DNA of 64,000 bases, taken from Pseudomaricurvus sp965656525 (GTDB lineage: Bacteria; Pseudomonadota; Gammaproteobacteria; Pseudomonadales; Cellvibrionaceae). The DNA lies in contig CBFHKY010000009.1 in assembly GCA_965656525.1 (NCBI GenBank), forward strand, positions 1 to 64,000. The letters are read 5' to 3'. The position numbers were made by a program, and so were the translations under genes. Below are positions 7,292 to 17,046 of the stretch, piece after piece; the stretch's first letter is position 1, and every line of letters begins with the position of its first letter. Under the pieces are notes generated by a model, which was given only the letters and a program-made list of their open reading frames with translations, had not been told where the DNA came from and did no database searches.

Positions 7292-9460
7292 ATGACAGAA
7301 AAACAGTTTTTTGCCACTTGCCCTAAGGGCCTTGAAGGTTTGTTGGTGCAAGAATTGACTGAAATGGGCGCAAAAGAAGCTCGTGAAACCGTTGCTGGCG
7401 CGTATTTCTTGACCGACATACAGGGCGCGTATCGCGCGTGTTTGTGGTCGCGTTTGGCAAACAAAATTTATTTACCGTTGGGTAAGTTTTCTGTAGCGAG
7501 CTCGGATGATCTCTACGACGCTGCCAGTAGTATTCCTTGGCAAGATCATATGGAGCCTGAAGGAACACTGCTGGTAGACTTCGTGGGCACCAGCGGTGCG
7601 ATCCGTAATACTCAGTTTGGTGCAGTGCGCATCAAAGATGCCATTGTAGACTTTATGCGAACCACGACAGGTAAGCGACCCAGTGTAGCTAAGATACACC
7701 CTGATTTACGCGTTCAGGCGCGCTTAAGTAAGGGTACTGTAGTGATTAGCCTTGATCTGTGTGGCGATAGCCTGCATCGACGCGGTTATCGCACGCGCCA
7801 GGGTGCTGCTCCGTTGAAAGAAAATTTAGCTGCAGCGTTATTGATGCGTGCTGGCTGGCCGACGATGGCGGCACAAGGTGCGTCTTTGATAGACCCAATG
7901 TGTGGCTCTGCAACGATCTTGATCGAAGGGGCGATGATGGCTCTGGATATGGCACCGGGCTTAGATCGCGCAGAGTTCGCTTTTGAGCGCTGGCCGGACT
8001 TTAACAAAGCTGCATGGCAGGAGCTTAGAGAAGAGGCGTTAAGCCGTTACCGAGAAGGGCTAAAGCGAGAGTTGGGCGAGATTCGTGGGTACGATGAAGA
8101 TCGTAAAGTATTGATGGCGGCGGAATCCAATATTGATCAAGCGGGTTTCGAAGGGGTTGTACGAGTGACGAACAAGCCGTTATCGCAATGGGGAAAACCC
8201 ACCCATAGGGAGTATCAGCCGGGCCTGATTTTAACGAATCCACCTTACGGTGAACGGTTAGGTGAGCAAGAGGCTCTGCAGGGGTTGTATCGCCAACTGG
8301 GTGATAAATGTCGCGAGCATTTTGAAGGCTGGACTTTAGGAGTATTAACCAGTAACCCAAACTTAGGGAAGAGCATTGGGTTGCGTGCCAATAAGCGTTA
8401 CAAACTGTTCAATGGTGCGCTACCCAGTGAGCTGCTATTGATTGATGTAGACGCTCGGCAGTTTGTGAACGCACCGCCTGTAAATTTGAAAGAAGCACAG
8501 ACGAGGTTACTGACAGACGGTGCCAAGATGCTGATCAATCGTTTGCGCAAAAACCAGAAGCAGTTGAGTAAGTGGGTTAAGCGCGAAAACATGACTTGTT
8601 ATCGCTTGTACGATGCCGATATGCCCGAATACTCTGCTGCTATCGATGTGTATGGCGATTATGTGCATGTGCAAGAATACGCTGCGCCTAAAACCATCGA
8701 TGAAGACAAAGCCGCGTCACGTTTTGATGATATTCGCGCAGCCGTGCCCGAAGCTCTTGGCGTACCAGAAGAAAACGTCAGCTTTAAACAGCGCCGCCGC
8801 AATCGTGGCAAGCTGCAATACGAGCGACAAACCGACCGCACCTACCCACAAATACCAGTACAAGAGGGGCCTGTGACGGTACTGGTGAATCTGTGGGAAT
8901 ACCTTGATACCGGTTTATTTTTGGATCACCGCCCTGTGCGTCGTCGTATTGCCGATATGGCCAGAGGAAAACGTTTTTTAAATTTGTTTTGCTACACCGC
9001 CACGGCAACGCTGCATGCGGCAGTTGGCGGTGCAAAGCAATCGGTGAGTGTGGATCTTTCAAAAACCTATTTGAAATGGGCGGAAAAGAATTTTCTAGCC
9101 AATAATTTATCGCTCGATAAGCACCAGCTGGTACAGGGGAACTGTTTAGAATGGCTGCAGGAGTGCCGTCAAGGGTTTGATTTGATCATGTTAGACCCTC
9201 CTAGCTTTTCCAATTCGAAAAAAATGGACGGGGTGCTGGATGTACAGCGTGATCACGTTGCCATGGTACGTCGCTGTATGGAGATACTCACACCTGGCGG
9301 CACATTGATTTTTTCCAATAATCTGCGCACATTTAAACTGGATAACGAGGCGTTATCCGCTTACCACATTGAAAATATCAGTGCGCAAACGCTGGATCCG
9401 GATTTTGCACGCAACCCCAAAATCCATCAATGTTGGCTGATCACGCACACGAATACATAA
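7292..9460 (+). CDS. rlmKL: Bifunctional 23S rRNA m2G2445 / m7G2069 methyltransferase
   Basis: The 722-residue protein carries an N-terminal THUMP domain (about 45-155), the RlmL-type N2-guanine methylase with SAM motif DPMCGSATI (about 201) and catalytic NPPYGERLG (about 316), and the C-terminal RlmK domain with FLNLFCYTATATLHA (about 562) and DPPSF (about 635). The two halves methylate neighbouring sites in helix 74 of 23S rRNA during 50S assembly. Length and both active sites are normal, so it is functional by sequence. The start ATG has no strong Shine-Dalgarno (AGATGATATTCAA precedes it). Confidence 0.96.
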   Translation: MTEKQFFATCPKGLEGLLVQELTEMGAKEARETVAGAYFLTDIQGAYRACLWSRLANKIYLPLGKFSVASSDDLYDAASSIPWQDHMEPEGTLLVDFVGTSGAIRNTQFGAVRIKDAIVDFMRTTTGKRPSVAKIHPDLRVQARLSKGTVVISLDLCGDSLHRRGYRTRQGAAPLKENLAAALLMRAGWPTMAAQGASLIDPMCGSATILIEGAMMALDMAPGLDRAEFAFERWPDFNKAAWQELREEALSRYREGLKRELGEIRGYDEDRKVLMAAESNIDQAGFEGVVRVTNKPLSQWGKPTHREYQPGLILTNPPYGERLGEQEALQGLYRQLGDKCREHFEGWTLGVLTSNPNLGKSIGLRANKRYKLFNGALPSELLLIDVDARQFVNAPPVNLKEAQTRLLTDGAKMLINRLRKNQKQLSKWVKRENMTCYRLYDADMPEYSAAIDVYGDYVHVQEYAAPKTIDEDKAASRFDDIRAAVPEALGVPEENVSFKQRRRNRGKLQYERQTDRTYPQIPVQEGPVTVLVNLWEYLDTGLFLDHRPVRRRIADMARGKRFLNLFCYTATATLHAAVGGAKQSVSVDLSKTYLKWAEKNFLANNLSLDKHQLVQGNCLEWLQECRQGFDLIMLDPPSFSNSKKMDGVLDVQRDHVAMVRRCMEILTPGGTLIFSNNLRTFKLDNEALSAYHIENISAQTLDPDFARNPKIHQCWLITHTNT

Positions 9461-9551
9461 CTTCTTTTATTCGGTCGTTGTGCCCATCTACTGGGCGGCG
9501 TGTTGCGTCGCCTAGGTGTCGATGTTGTGAAAACTTTGTTTTCGGTGTCTT

Positions 9552-9905
9552 TTATGGCTCCACCGTGGCAACAGCGTGAATCACAGTGCGGCCCTCAAAA
9601 TAGACAGTAAAATCGGTGTATTGCCAGCGAGTAATCGGCGGCTCACCAGTAGGGCCGCTGCGTTGCTGTGGTGCGCCAAACTGCTTTTCTACTGTGTTCA
9701 TATCCATACCCAACCTTGGCTTGCTTACCTCTTGCTCAGCACCCTGTTGACCTACTGGGATACGAACAGTTTCAGCATGCGATATGGCGGGTAAAAGCCA
9801 TAATGCGCTGGTCATTACAATAGCCAAAAAGCTCGGTGTTAACCCTGTGACGCGGGTATTTGATTCGAGTAATGACGTGTTTGATAACGCGGTGATTAAT
9901 TTCAT
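9552..9905 (-). CDS. Secreted protein of unknown function with a BamE/SmpA-like motif
   Basis: The protein has up to 117 residues. A signal peptide is seen (SFLAIVMTSALWLLPAISHA, cut after SHA), though about 25 residues precede the hydrophobic core, so the true start may be later. The mature part is about 70 residues and contains RLGMDMNTVEKQFGAP and PPITRWQYTDFTVYFEG. The G-M-x-x-x-x-V-x-x-x-F-G-x-P pattern is shared with small SmpA/BamE-like periplasmic domains. Similar proteins occur in Pseudomonas as uncharacterised conserved proteins. It converges with rlmKL and is not in an operon. Confidence 0.7.
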   Translation of the reverse strand: MKLITALSNTSLLESNTRVTGLTPSFLAIVMTSALWLLPAISHAETVRIPVGQQGAEQEVSKPRLGMDMNTVEKQFGAPQQRSGPTGEPPITRWQYTDFTVYFEGRTVIHAVATVEP

Positions 9906-10089
9906 GTTTAGCTCTGTAGTGTCTACTTGGATGGGCTGCGATGCTGCATTTCGACGTGCAGTTATAGCAGTCCCGGCTCTGTGAGCACCTTCAATTTATA
10001 CTGCAGAGTTATCATGGATAACGTGGTCAGAGTCAATACTCAGTTGAATTTTTGAGAGGTTTTAAGGGCTTTTGCGAGAGGCCTGTGAT

Positions 10090-10671
10090 CTATTGCTCAT
10101 TGATTTGTCGCCGCCGAGCGTTACGTTGCTGAAGCATAATATGGCGGGCGATGACATCTTGTTTGATGTCTTCCATGTGGGTAAATCGACACGCAATATG
10201 AAAGTGCTTTTCATCTTTCGCGTCGCAGCGAATGATCTTGGCGTAGCAGGCAATGGTGGAGTAATCTTCCATAAATCGCAGCTGGAGGGCTATGTGGCTG
10301 TCCTTGTAAAACGCTTTGTGACTCACAAAAGCCAATCCGCCTTCGCTTAAGTTGACTTGTTGTGGTTCGGCTTCTTGCTGTGAATGGTGTATCGACAGCA
10401 GCCTGCGGGCAACGAGGTCCGTTTTGCGGTTCATCAGTCTTAAGTATTCCGCGACAGCACGATTTTGTTCCGCGATCGTGGTCATGAACACTGCAGCTTC
10501 TTTGTCTAACCGGTTCAGCTGGGCAAAGAGTTCGATATCGTGCCGTTGATGAGGAAAGTAGCTTTCTGGGTCTCTTTGGTTTAAGTGAAACGTATCGGCG
10601 TGGGCATACTCTAGCGTGAGCTCACTGTCGATACGGAAAAAGATGCGGCGATCATCAGCACTAAAGGGCAT
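10090..10671 (-). CDS. PilZ-domain protein divergent from lolCDE
   Basis: The start is taken as ATG 10671 (a TTG at 10689 is in frame). The 193-residue protein begins MPFSADDRRIFFRID, giving the PilZ arginine motif, and later has QQVNLSEGGLAFVSH, the N/D-x-S-x-x-G motif. This predicts binding of cyclic di-GMP. The middle (about 45-95) is helical. In Pseudomonas a PilZ gene also sits divergently beside lolCDE, so this is a conserved neighbourhood; whether the protein regulates lipoprotein export is unknown. Confidence 0.85.
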   Translation of the reverse strand: MPFSADDRRIFFRIDSELTLEYAHADTFHLNQRDPESYFPHQRHDIELFAQLNRLDKEAAVFMTTIAEQNRAVAEYLRLMNRKTDLVARRLLSIHHSQQEAEPQQVNLSEGGLAFVSHKAFYKDSHIALQLRFMEDYSTIACYAKIIRCDAKDEKHFHIACRFTHMEDIKQDVIARHIMLQQRNARRRQINEQ

Positions 10672-10937
10672 AGCTAGAGGCTCTCTCAACGTTGTTCTGG
10701 ATTTTACTGTTTTAGTGACGGCTGTTTGTGTTGGATGGACTTTCTGTTTATTGAACCGGTGAGCCGCTCTTCAATAATGCGCCACGATAATTGGGCTGCT
10801 CTTTGAGTCTAACACTAGATTCTCCAGTTTGCCGATACGAAAGAAAAGGCAATTCTTACAGTGCTATCGGCCTAACGGCTTGGGCCTTGAGTCCTCTTCG
10901 TGATAGCCTGCGACTTTCGATTCGAACTCTCACTCTC

Positions 10938-12194
10938 ATGTTTCTACCTCTCTTTATTGGCTTGCGCTATACCCGAGCCAAACGACGCACTCAATTTATC
11001 TCGTTTGTCAGTGGTTTCTCTCTGTTAGGGATGACTCTCGGCACTTTGGCGCTCATTGTCGTGATGTCGGTCATGAACGGCTTCGACCGCGAAATTAAAC
11101 AGCGTTTGTTGCAGGTGATCCCCCACATTGAAATATTTAACGAGTCTGGCGTCAGCGAATGGCAGCACCTAGTGCAGCAACTGGATCGCTTGTCTTCGGT
11201 GATGAAAGCCGCCCCCTATGTGGCCGGTGATGCAATGGTGACGTATGAGAGAGGCATGCAGGGGGTGCAGTTACGCGGTATCCGTCCAGAAGATCTAGCT
11301 CAGCTGAGTGGCTTGAATGAGCATATGACTCTTGGCTCGCTGGATGAGCTGGAAGCGGGGCAATACCGCGTGGTTATTGGCGGCTTATTGGCACGTTACC
11401 TAGGGGTGGTGCCGGGGGATAAGATTACGGTGACATTACCGCAGTTGAGCGTTACGCCAATGGGTATTTACCCGAGGGTAAAACGTTTTACGGTGGCAGG
11501 TGTGTTCGAGGTAGGCGCGCAAGTGGATCAGCAGTTGATTGTGTTGCACTTAGACGATGCTCAAAAACTGATGCGTCTAGGGCAGAAGGTGAGCGGCATT
11601 GAAGTGAAAACGGCCGATCACTTTCATTCAGCGCAAGTGGCCAAGTTGTTAGAATCAATGGTATCGCAAGGCGACTTAAAAGCTTCACAAACTTTACAGG
11701 TGCGCAATTGGACTCAAACCCAAAGCAGTTTGTTTGCTGCGGTTAAAATGGAAAAAACGGTCGTCTCGGTACTGTTGATGATCATTATTGCCGTCGCGGC
11801 GTTTAATATTATCTCTAGCTTGGTGTTAATGGTGGCCGACAAGCGCGCCGATATCGCGGTGTTGCGCACGCTAGGATTAGGGCGCTGGCACGTTATGGGT
11901 ATTTTTGTCGTGCAAGGTGTGGCTGTGGGGTGGTTTGGTGTGCTTTTGGGGGCGCTAGTGGGTTCTGTGCTAGGTCTGTACATTGGGCCTGTAGTCAGTG
12001 CCTTAGAAGCTCTTTTAGGTTTACAGGTGTTTGACCCGAATGTGTATTTCATCAGTCATATTCCATCGCATTTAATGCTGCATGATGTGGTGGTGGTGGT
12101 TAGTGTTGGCTTGCTGCTCAGTGTTTTATCCACTCTGTACCCCGCTTATCGTGCGTCACGGGTAGAACCTGCCGAGGCCTTGCGTTATGAATAA
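10938..12194 (+). CDS. lolC: Lipoprotein-releasing ABC transporter permease LolC
   Basis: The start is taken as ATG 10938, because homology begins at MFLPLFIGLRYTRAKRRTQF; longer in-frame starts (TTG 10791) add nonsense sequence. There is no evident Shine-Dalgarno. The 418-residue protein has one N-terminal membrane span, a periplasmic MacB-type domain (about 45-260) and three C-terminal spans, ending with RASRVEPAEALRYE. With LolD and LolE it extracts outer-membrane lipoproteins from the inner membrane and hands them to LolA. Its end overlaps the region encoding the first residues of a long form of LolD. Confidence 0.92.
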   Translation: MFLPLFIGLRYTRAKRRTQFISFVSGFSLLGMTLGTLALIVVMSVMNGFDREIKQRLLQVIPHIEIFNESGVSEWQHLVQQLDRLSSVMKAAPYVAGDAMVTYERGMQGVQLRGIRPEDLAQLSGLNEHMTLGSLDELEAGQYRVVIGGLLARYLGVVPGDKITVTLPQLSVTPMGIYPRVKRFTVAGVFEVGAQVDQQLIVLHLDDAQKLMRLGQKVSGIEVKTADHFHSAQVAKLLESMVSQGDLKASQTLQVRNWTQTQSSLFAAVKMEKTVVSVLLMIIIAVAAFNIISSLVLMVADKRADIAVLRTLGLGRWHVMGIFVVQGVAVGWFGVLLGALVGSVLGLYIGPVVSALEALLGLQVFDPNVYFISHIPSHLMLHDVVVVVSVGLLLSVLSTLYPAYRASRVEPAEALRYE

Positions 12195-12210
12195 AATGAA
12201 AGGAAACAAC

Positions 12211-12945
12211 GTGAACAAACCCAGCCAGTCACCCGCTGAAACTTTAGCCTTAGAGTGCGAAAATCTTAGTAAGGTTTATGACCAAGGGCCAGCAGAAGTC
12301 ACCGTATTAACAGGTGTAGACTTGAATTTACAACGTGGTGAACGCTTGGCGATTGTGGGCAGTTCAGGTTCGGGAAAGTCTACGCTGCTGAACTTGTTAG
12401 GGGGCTTAGATGTGCCCAGTGCTGGCAGCGTTAAGTTACTCGGGCAGGAGTTCTCGGGTTGTGACGATAATCAGCGCGGCCGTTTACGCAATCAACATTT
12501 GGGGTTTGTGTATCAGTTTCATCACCTGCTGGCGGAGTTCACCGCGCAAGAAAACGTGGCGATGCCAGCGATGATTGGCGGCATGAAAAAAGCGTCCGCA
12601 ATGGATTTGGCGGCAGAGTGGTTGGCAAAGGTCGGTTTGTCCCCGCGCTTGGCGCATAAGCCTTCAGAGCTTTCTGGTGGAGAACGCCAGCGCGTAGCGA
12701 TCGCTCGTGCATTGGTGAATCAGCCGGCCTGTGTTTTGATGGATGAGCCAACCGGTAATTTGGATCGTCAAACGGCGCAGTCTATTCAGCAATTGTTGGC
12801 AAATTTGAGCGAGCAATTAGCCACCAGTTTTATTGTGGTGACACACGATGAGCGTCTGGCCGCGGCTATGGATCGTACGCTGTGGCTCAACGATGGCCAG
12901 CTTTCCCTTCAAGATCCAGCGGCCTTGCCGGTTAACGCATCATGA
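12211..12945 (+). CDS. lolD: Lipoprotein-releasing ABC transporter ATPase LolD
   Basis: GTG 12211 follows AAAGGA by six bases and is the favoured start; ATG 12187, overlapping the lolC stop, would add eight residues. The ABC motifs are complete: Walker A GSSGSGKST, signature LSGGERQRVAIARAL, Walker B CVLMDEPTGNLD and the His switch VVTHDE. It supplies ATP hydrolysis for the LolCDE complex. The QFHHLL segment after the Q-loop is typical of LolD. Its stop overlaps the lolE start (ATGA at 12942-12945), indicating translational coupling. Confidence 0.95.
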   Translation: MNKPSQSPAETLALECENLSKVYDQGPAEVTVLTGVDLNLQRGERLAIVGSSGSGKSTLLNLLGGLDVPSAGSVKLLGQEFSGCDDNQRGRLRNQHLGFVYQFHHLLAEFTAQENVAMPAMIGGMKKASAMDLAAEWLAKVGLSPRLAHKPSELSGGERQRVAIARALVNQPACVLMDEPTGNLDRQTAQSIQQLLANLSEQLATSFIVVTHDERLAAAMDRTLWLNDGQLSLQDPAALPVNAS

Positions 12946-14231
12946 TGTTTCGACCTTATACCTTTCTCTTGGGGCTGCGATATGCGGGTGCTCGTCGGCG
13001 TTCGCAACTGGTATCTTTTATCTCTGGTTTGTCGATTTTAGGGCTGACGGTTGGGGTGGGGCTGTTGCTGACGGTATTGTCAGTCATGAACGGATTTGAT
13101 CGAGAATTGAGAGAAAAAATTCTCAGTATTCTGCCTCACGGTGCTATTTATCATCGTTATGGCATCGAGGATTGGCCTGCGCTGCAAAACAAAATAGTGA
13201 GTAACCCAGAGATCGAAGCGGCTGCACCATTTGTGCAAGTGCAGGCGATGTTATCGCGAGGGAAACGAGTAAAACCGGCGCTGTTGTATGGCATTGATGG
13301 GCCTGCTGAAGTATCGGTTTCCAGCTTGCATCAATTTATGCCGGATGATTTGTACCAGCAATTTGGAGGCGCCGCGAACGCTCACCGTTCAGAATCAGGG
13401 CGGCTGGAATTAGAACCAAATCAGAAGCAGGGTTTAGTGTTGGGGCAGGGTTTGGCGCAATCACTGCACGCCGACGTCGGTGATGCCATTACGGTCTTAG
13501 TGCCCAACAGCAAAAATACTCGGCAGCTGCCAAAATTTGTATCTTTGCGCTTGAAAGGGGTAATCCAAACCGGCACTGAGCTGGATTATTCCTTGGCGTT
13601 ATTGCCATTGATGGCGGCCAGTGAACTATCGGAGTTTCCTGGGCGCGTGTCGGGTATCCGCCTAAAAACCCACGATTTATTCAGTGCGCCAGAGGTGGTA
13701 TACCAGCAAGTGCAGCAGTTGGATTATGGTTACTATGGCTCGGATTGGACTCGCACCCATGGCAATCTGTATCGTGCTGTTCACATGTCGAAGAATCTAG
13801 TGGGGTTACTGCTTTTTTTGATTGTTGCCATTGCCGCGTTTAATGTGGTGTCTACACTGATTATGGTGGTCGTTGATAAGCAGGGTGACATTGCCATCTT
13901 AAAAACATTGGGGGCCTCAAGATCCGAAGTCATGGCTGTGTTCATGGTTCAAGGTACTTTAATTGGTGCCATTGGTACGGTGCTGGGCCTACTGTTAGGA
14001 GTGGCGGGTTCGCTATTGGCGCAAAAGCTGGTGGCGGTTTTGGAACGATTGTTTCATGTGCAATTTCTAAACGCCGAAATTTACCCCGTCAGTTACTTGC
14101 CCTCACAAATACAGTGGCCGGACTTTGCCCTAGTGGGTGTGGTATCGCTGCTCATGAGCGTAGTGGCAACCCTTTATCCTGCCTGGAGGGCCAGCCGAGT
14201 GGCACCGGCTGATGCTTTGCGCTATGAGTAA
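12942..14231 (+). CDS. lolE: Lipoprotein-releasing ABC transporter permease LolE
   Basis: The 429-residue protein is homologous to LolC: an N-terminal span after RPYTFLLGLRYAGARRRSQLVSF, a periplasmic MacB-type domain and three C-terminal spans ending RASRVAPADALRYE. Having distinct LolC and LolE subunits is the classical arrangement, in contrast to species with a single LolF. ATG 12942 overlaps the lolD stop; a second ATG follows immediately. A very strong hairpin follows 60 bases downstream. Confidence 0.93.
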   Translation: MMFRPYTFLLGLRYAGARRRSQLVSFISGLSILGLTVGVGLLLTVLSVMNGFDRELREKILSILPHGAIYHRYGIEDWPALQNKIVSNPEIEAAAPFVQVQAMLSRGKRVKPALLYGIDGPAEVSVSSLHQFMPDDLYQQFGGAANAHRSESGRLELEPNQKQGLVLGQGLAQSLHADVGDAITVLVPNSKNTRQLPKFVSLRLKGVIQTGTELDYSLALLPLMAASELSEFPGRVSGIRLKTHDLFSAPEVVYQQVQQLDYGYYGSDWTRTHGNLYRAVHMSKNLVGLLLFLIVAIAAFNVVSTLIMVVVDKQGDIAILKTLGASRSEVMAVFMVQGTLIGAIGTVLGLLLGVAGSLLAQKLVAVLERLFHVQFLNAEIYPVSYLPSQIQWPDFALVGVVSLLMSVVATLYPAWRASRVAPADALRYE

Positions 14232-14293
14232 TCAGAACATTCCGCGTAATCAGAAAGCTCCAAGTAGCGTTTAAGTTCTGAGTGCACGTGTTC

Positions 14294-14340
14294 AGGATCA
14301 TAAAAAAACGGCTCTTGATGAGCCGTTTTTTTATGATCCT
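14294..14340. terminator. Bidirectional terminator, 21-bp perfect stem
   Basis: A 21-bp perfect stem (14294-14314 with 14320-14340) surrounds the 5-base loop TTGAT. The core ACGGCTC/GAGCCGT is flanked by seven A and seven T, so a T-run follows on either strand. It lies between convergent lolE and yebC/yeeN. Confidence 0.92.
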
Positions 14341-14356
14341 GGTTTTGCGCAAGCCT

Positions 14357-15073
14357 TTAGCTTTCGGCGTTGTGGTAGATACGTTGAACGTCATCCACAT
14401 CGTTCAGCATATCCAGAAACTTCTCAAACATTTCCTGATCTTCTTCGGAAATGGGTGTGGTAGTCTGTGGGATAAATTGAATTTCCTCTACTTCAAACTC
14501 CACATCACCCAAAGCGTTTGACAGGGCTTGTTTGGCTTTGAAAAACTCAGTTTGTGGCGCAAATACGGTGATCATGCCGTCTTCGCTTTCGATGTCGGTG
14601 ACATCGACGTCTTCTTCCATTAATGCCTCAAGGGCTACTTCTTCATCGTCGCCTTTGAATGCAAAAATAGCGGCATGGTCGAACATATGTGATACCGAGC
14701 CCTGCGTACCAATTTTGCATTTGGTTTTGGTGAAGCATTGGCGTACATCGCCGAAGGTACGGTTGGGGTTGTCCGTTAGACACTCGACAATCACCATGCA
14801 GTTGCCTGGACCAAAGCCTTCGTAGCGGGCTACATCAAAGTCTTCACCACCACCGCCTTTGGCTTTATCTAGCGCCTTTTCGATAACGTGTGCGGGAACC
14901 TGATCTTTTTTGGCGCGATCAATCATGCCTCGCAGAGCCAGATTGCCGTCTGGATCACACCCGCCTTTTTTGGCGCAAACGTAGATCTCGCGGCCGTACT
15001 TACTGTACACCTTGGATTTTTGGTCAGACGTTTTAGCCATTGAATCTTTACGGTTTTGGTAGGCCCTGCCCAT
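14357..15073 (-). CDS. YebC/PmpR family protein, YeeN type
   Basis: The 238-residue protein begins MGRAYQNRKDSMAKTSDQK, the N-terminus of the E. coli YeeN subgroup (YebC starts MAGHSKW). It contains RYEGFGPGNCMVIVECLTDN and the TACO1-like domains. Family members act as DNA-binding regulators or, as recently shown for YebC, help ribosomes through polyproline stretches; which role YeeN has is unclear. AGGAT precedes the ATG. It is convergent with lolE. Confidence 0.9.
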   Translation of the reverse strand: MGRAYQNRKDSMAKTSDQKSKVYSKYGREIYVCAKKGGCDPDGNLALRGMIDRAKKDQVPAHVIEKALDKAKGGGGEDFDVARYEGFGPGNCMVIVECLTDNPNRTFGDVRQCFTKTKCKIGTQGSVSHMFDHAAIFAFKGDDEEVALEALMEEDVDVTDIESEDGMITVFAPQTEFFKAKQALSNALGDVEFEVEEIQFIPQTTTPISEEDQEMFEKFLDMLNDVDDVQRIYHNAES

Positions 15074-15271
15074 GAATCTGATCCTGTTGGTTACTGATTA
15101 GGCGAAGGATTCTACCCGTTCCGTGAAGGTGAGGGAACTGTGAATCTTGCCGTGTGTATGAATTAGAGATGGTGCGGTGGCTCGGCCATCAATAGGTTGC
15201 TGTCTGGTTTGGCACTTTCTTAAGGGGATCTTTTTGGGGTGCCCTTGCCCAATACGTTGTGTTTCTTACTC

Positions 15272-15847
15272 TTAAGCGTCTAGGGGAATGCCGAGATTAC
15301 TGCTGTCTAGCGTGTTGAATTCTTTACGCAACGATTTCACCAGTTCCTCTTTTTCGCGGGTGCTGTCTAGCGTGTCTTGCAAGTAAGTTTGTAATTCAAC
15401 TTCTTGCTGGTACAAGGGGTGCTGTTGAATGTCGGGGGCGTCGGCATCGAGATCGTTACTGAAAGCGATGAACTGGATGACGGTATGCAAGGAAAGGCCG
15501 CAAGCGGTTTCGCAATCGTCGATGCTGTCATCCAAAATCATTTGCAGCGCACTGGTAAGCAGTAAGCAGGCATCCAGTGCTGGGTAAACACCATAACCAT
15601 CTTCGTCTTGGGGCTCTGGCGTTATCTCTTCTAATGCCAGTAATGCCTTTTCTAGGTTTTTCATGGAAGTCAGTTGGCCTGACAGGTATTCCCACGCTTT
15701 ATTGAGTATCTTGCGCCATTGTTTTGCCAGTTCAGGCCGTTCGGTAATCTCACTGTACAGTGCGTAGTTACCGTAGTGGCGTTCTGCCAGAGCGGTGATC
15801 AATAAAATCTTGTTCCAGTGCAGTCGGTCGCCGGAATGAACAGCCAT
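15272..15847 (-). CDS. DUF416 (YjaG) family protein
   Basis: The 191-residue, acidic, soluble protein contains ALAERHYGNYALYSEIT near the start, DEDGYGVYPALDACLLL in the middle and SSNLGIPLD at the end, which match E. coli YjaG. The function of the family is not established. The gene is divergent from the DUF58 gene, with 131 bases between. Confidence 0.85.
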   Translation of the reverse strand: MAVHSGDRLHWNKILLITALAERHYGNYALYSEITERPELAKQWRKILNKAWEYLSGQLTSMKNLEKALLALEEITPEPQDEDGYGVYPALDACLLLTSALQMILDDSIDDCETACGLSLHTVIQFIAFSNDLDADAPDIQQHPLYQQEVELQTYLQDTLDSTREKEELVKSLRKEFNTLDSSNLGIPLDA

Positions 15848-15978
15848 CGTGGAGAGCCTCCAGAAAAATAAGAGCGTCGCATACTACCAGATGGGCTGTG
15901 CCAGTGGGATCACTTAAAACGTAAATTTAGAGGCCAGTGGTAGTGTAGTGAGTAGGGGTTTGAGGTTATAGTTCAGCG

Positions 15979-17046
15979 ATGAATCCAACATGGCGTCACC
16001 TAAAGCAAAAACTACAGGCTCCTTATCGACAGCGCGTGGAGCGCTGGATGGCGCCCAGGCTCAAACCTGCCCGAGATTTTACCTTAAGCAACCGTCGAAT
16101 TTTCATCATGCCCACACGTGCTGGTATGGGTTACTTATTGGTGGTTTTGGTACTTTGGCTCACTGGCACCAATTTTGGCAACAATTTGGTGTTGGCTTTG
16201 GCTTTCTTCCTATCGGCCTTATTCGTTGTGTGCATTCATCATGCTTTTTTTAATGTTTCTGGCTTGCGGGTGGAATCTTTGCGTAGCGCGCCCTGCTTTT
16301 TAGGGGAAGACGGCGAAGTAGAGTTGCGTGTGTCTTGCGCGCAGAAGCATCAAAAAGAAGCACTGTCGCTCAGTTTGGGCGGCGGAGCAGAAATATGGGT
16401 GGACTTGATTGAACACAGCGAAGTGATTGTAAAACTGTTTGTACCAGCGCAGCATCGCGGCTGGTACTTCCCACCGAAACTCAAGTTAGAGAGTCGGTTC
16501 CCTCTAGGAATCATTCGTTGCTGGAGCTTAATGGTTTTGGATCAACCTATTCTGGTTTACCCACAACCGATCAGCGGTGGTGATTTACCGCAAGTGCCGT
16601 CTGAAGACCCTGAAGGGGAGCAATTCCCTGAGCCCGGTGCTGAGGATTTTTCTGGTTTTAAATCCTATTTCCCCGGTGTGTCGCCTAAACATATTGCTTG
16701 GAAGCACTATGCTCGGGGGCAAGGATTACATGTTAAAGAGTACACCAGCTACCAAACTCAAACGCTCTGGTTAGATTGGGACGCTTTTGTAGGGTTGGGG
16801 ACCGAGTTAAGGTTGTCGCGGCTGTGTTTTTGGGTGCTCAAATTATCGGCCACACCTGCAGCGTACGGTTTGAGACTACCGGGAGTAGAGATCAAACCGG
16901 GGCAGGGAGTGGAGCATCGACAACAGATTTTGCGTCATTTGGCGCTGTTTCAAGCGCCCAAAACACCGCCCTACGGCTACGCTGATGAACCGCTGCGGCG
17001 TCCCGACGAAATCATTGCTCATGACCACAAGGGGCGTGGGCGATGA
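15979..17046 (+). CDS. DUF58 family membrane protein
   Basis: The 355-residue protein has a basic N-terminus, two membrane spans (about 46-66 and 70-90: MGYLLVVLVLWLTGTNFGNN and LVLALAFFLSALFVV) and a cytoplasmic DUF58 domain with FPLGIIRCW, DFSGFKSYFPGVSPKHIAW and the following WLDW. Such proteins form operons with MoxR AAA ATPases and TgpA-type transglutaminases, linked to envelope processes, but the biochemical role is unsettled. Here the stop overlaps the tgpA start (ATGA at 17043-17046), while moxR, usually directly upstream, is not present. Confidence 0.88.
   Translation: MNPTWRHLKQKLQAPYRQRVERWMAPRLKPARDFTLSNRRIFIMPTRAGMGYLLVVLVLWLTGTNFGNNLVLALAFFLSALFVVCIHHAFFNVSGLRVESLRSAPCFLGEDGEVELRVSCAQKHQKEALSLSLGGGAEIWVDLIEHSEVIVKLFVPAQHRGWYFPPKLKLESRFPLGIIRCWSLMVLDQPILVYPQPISGGDLPQVPSEDPEGEQFPEPGAEDFSGFKSYFPGVSPKHIAWKHYARGQGLHVKEYTSYQTQTLWLDWDAFVGLGTELRLSRLCFWVLKLSATPAAYGLRLPGVEIKPGQGVEHRQQILRHLALFQAPKTPPYGYADEPLRRPDEIIAHDHKGRGR

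Noticed and set aside
10791..10937. A long N-terminal extension of LolC starting at TTG 10791
   Set aside because: The extra 49 residues do not resemble a LolC N-terminus, and the start is a TTG without a ribosome-binding site.
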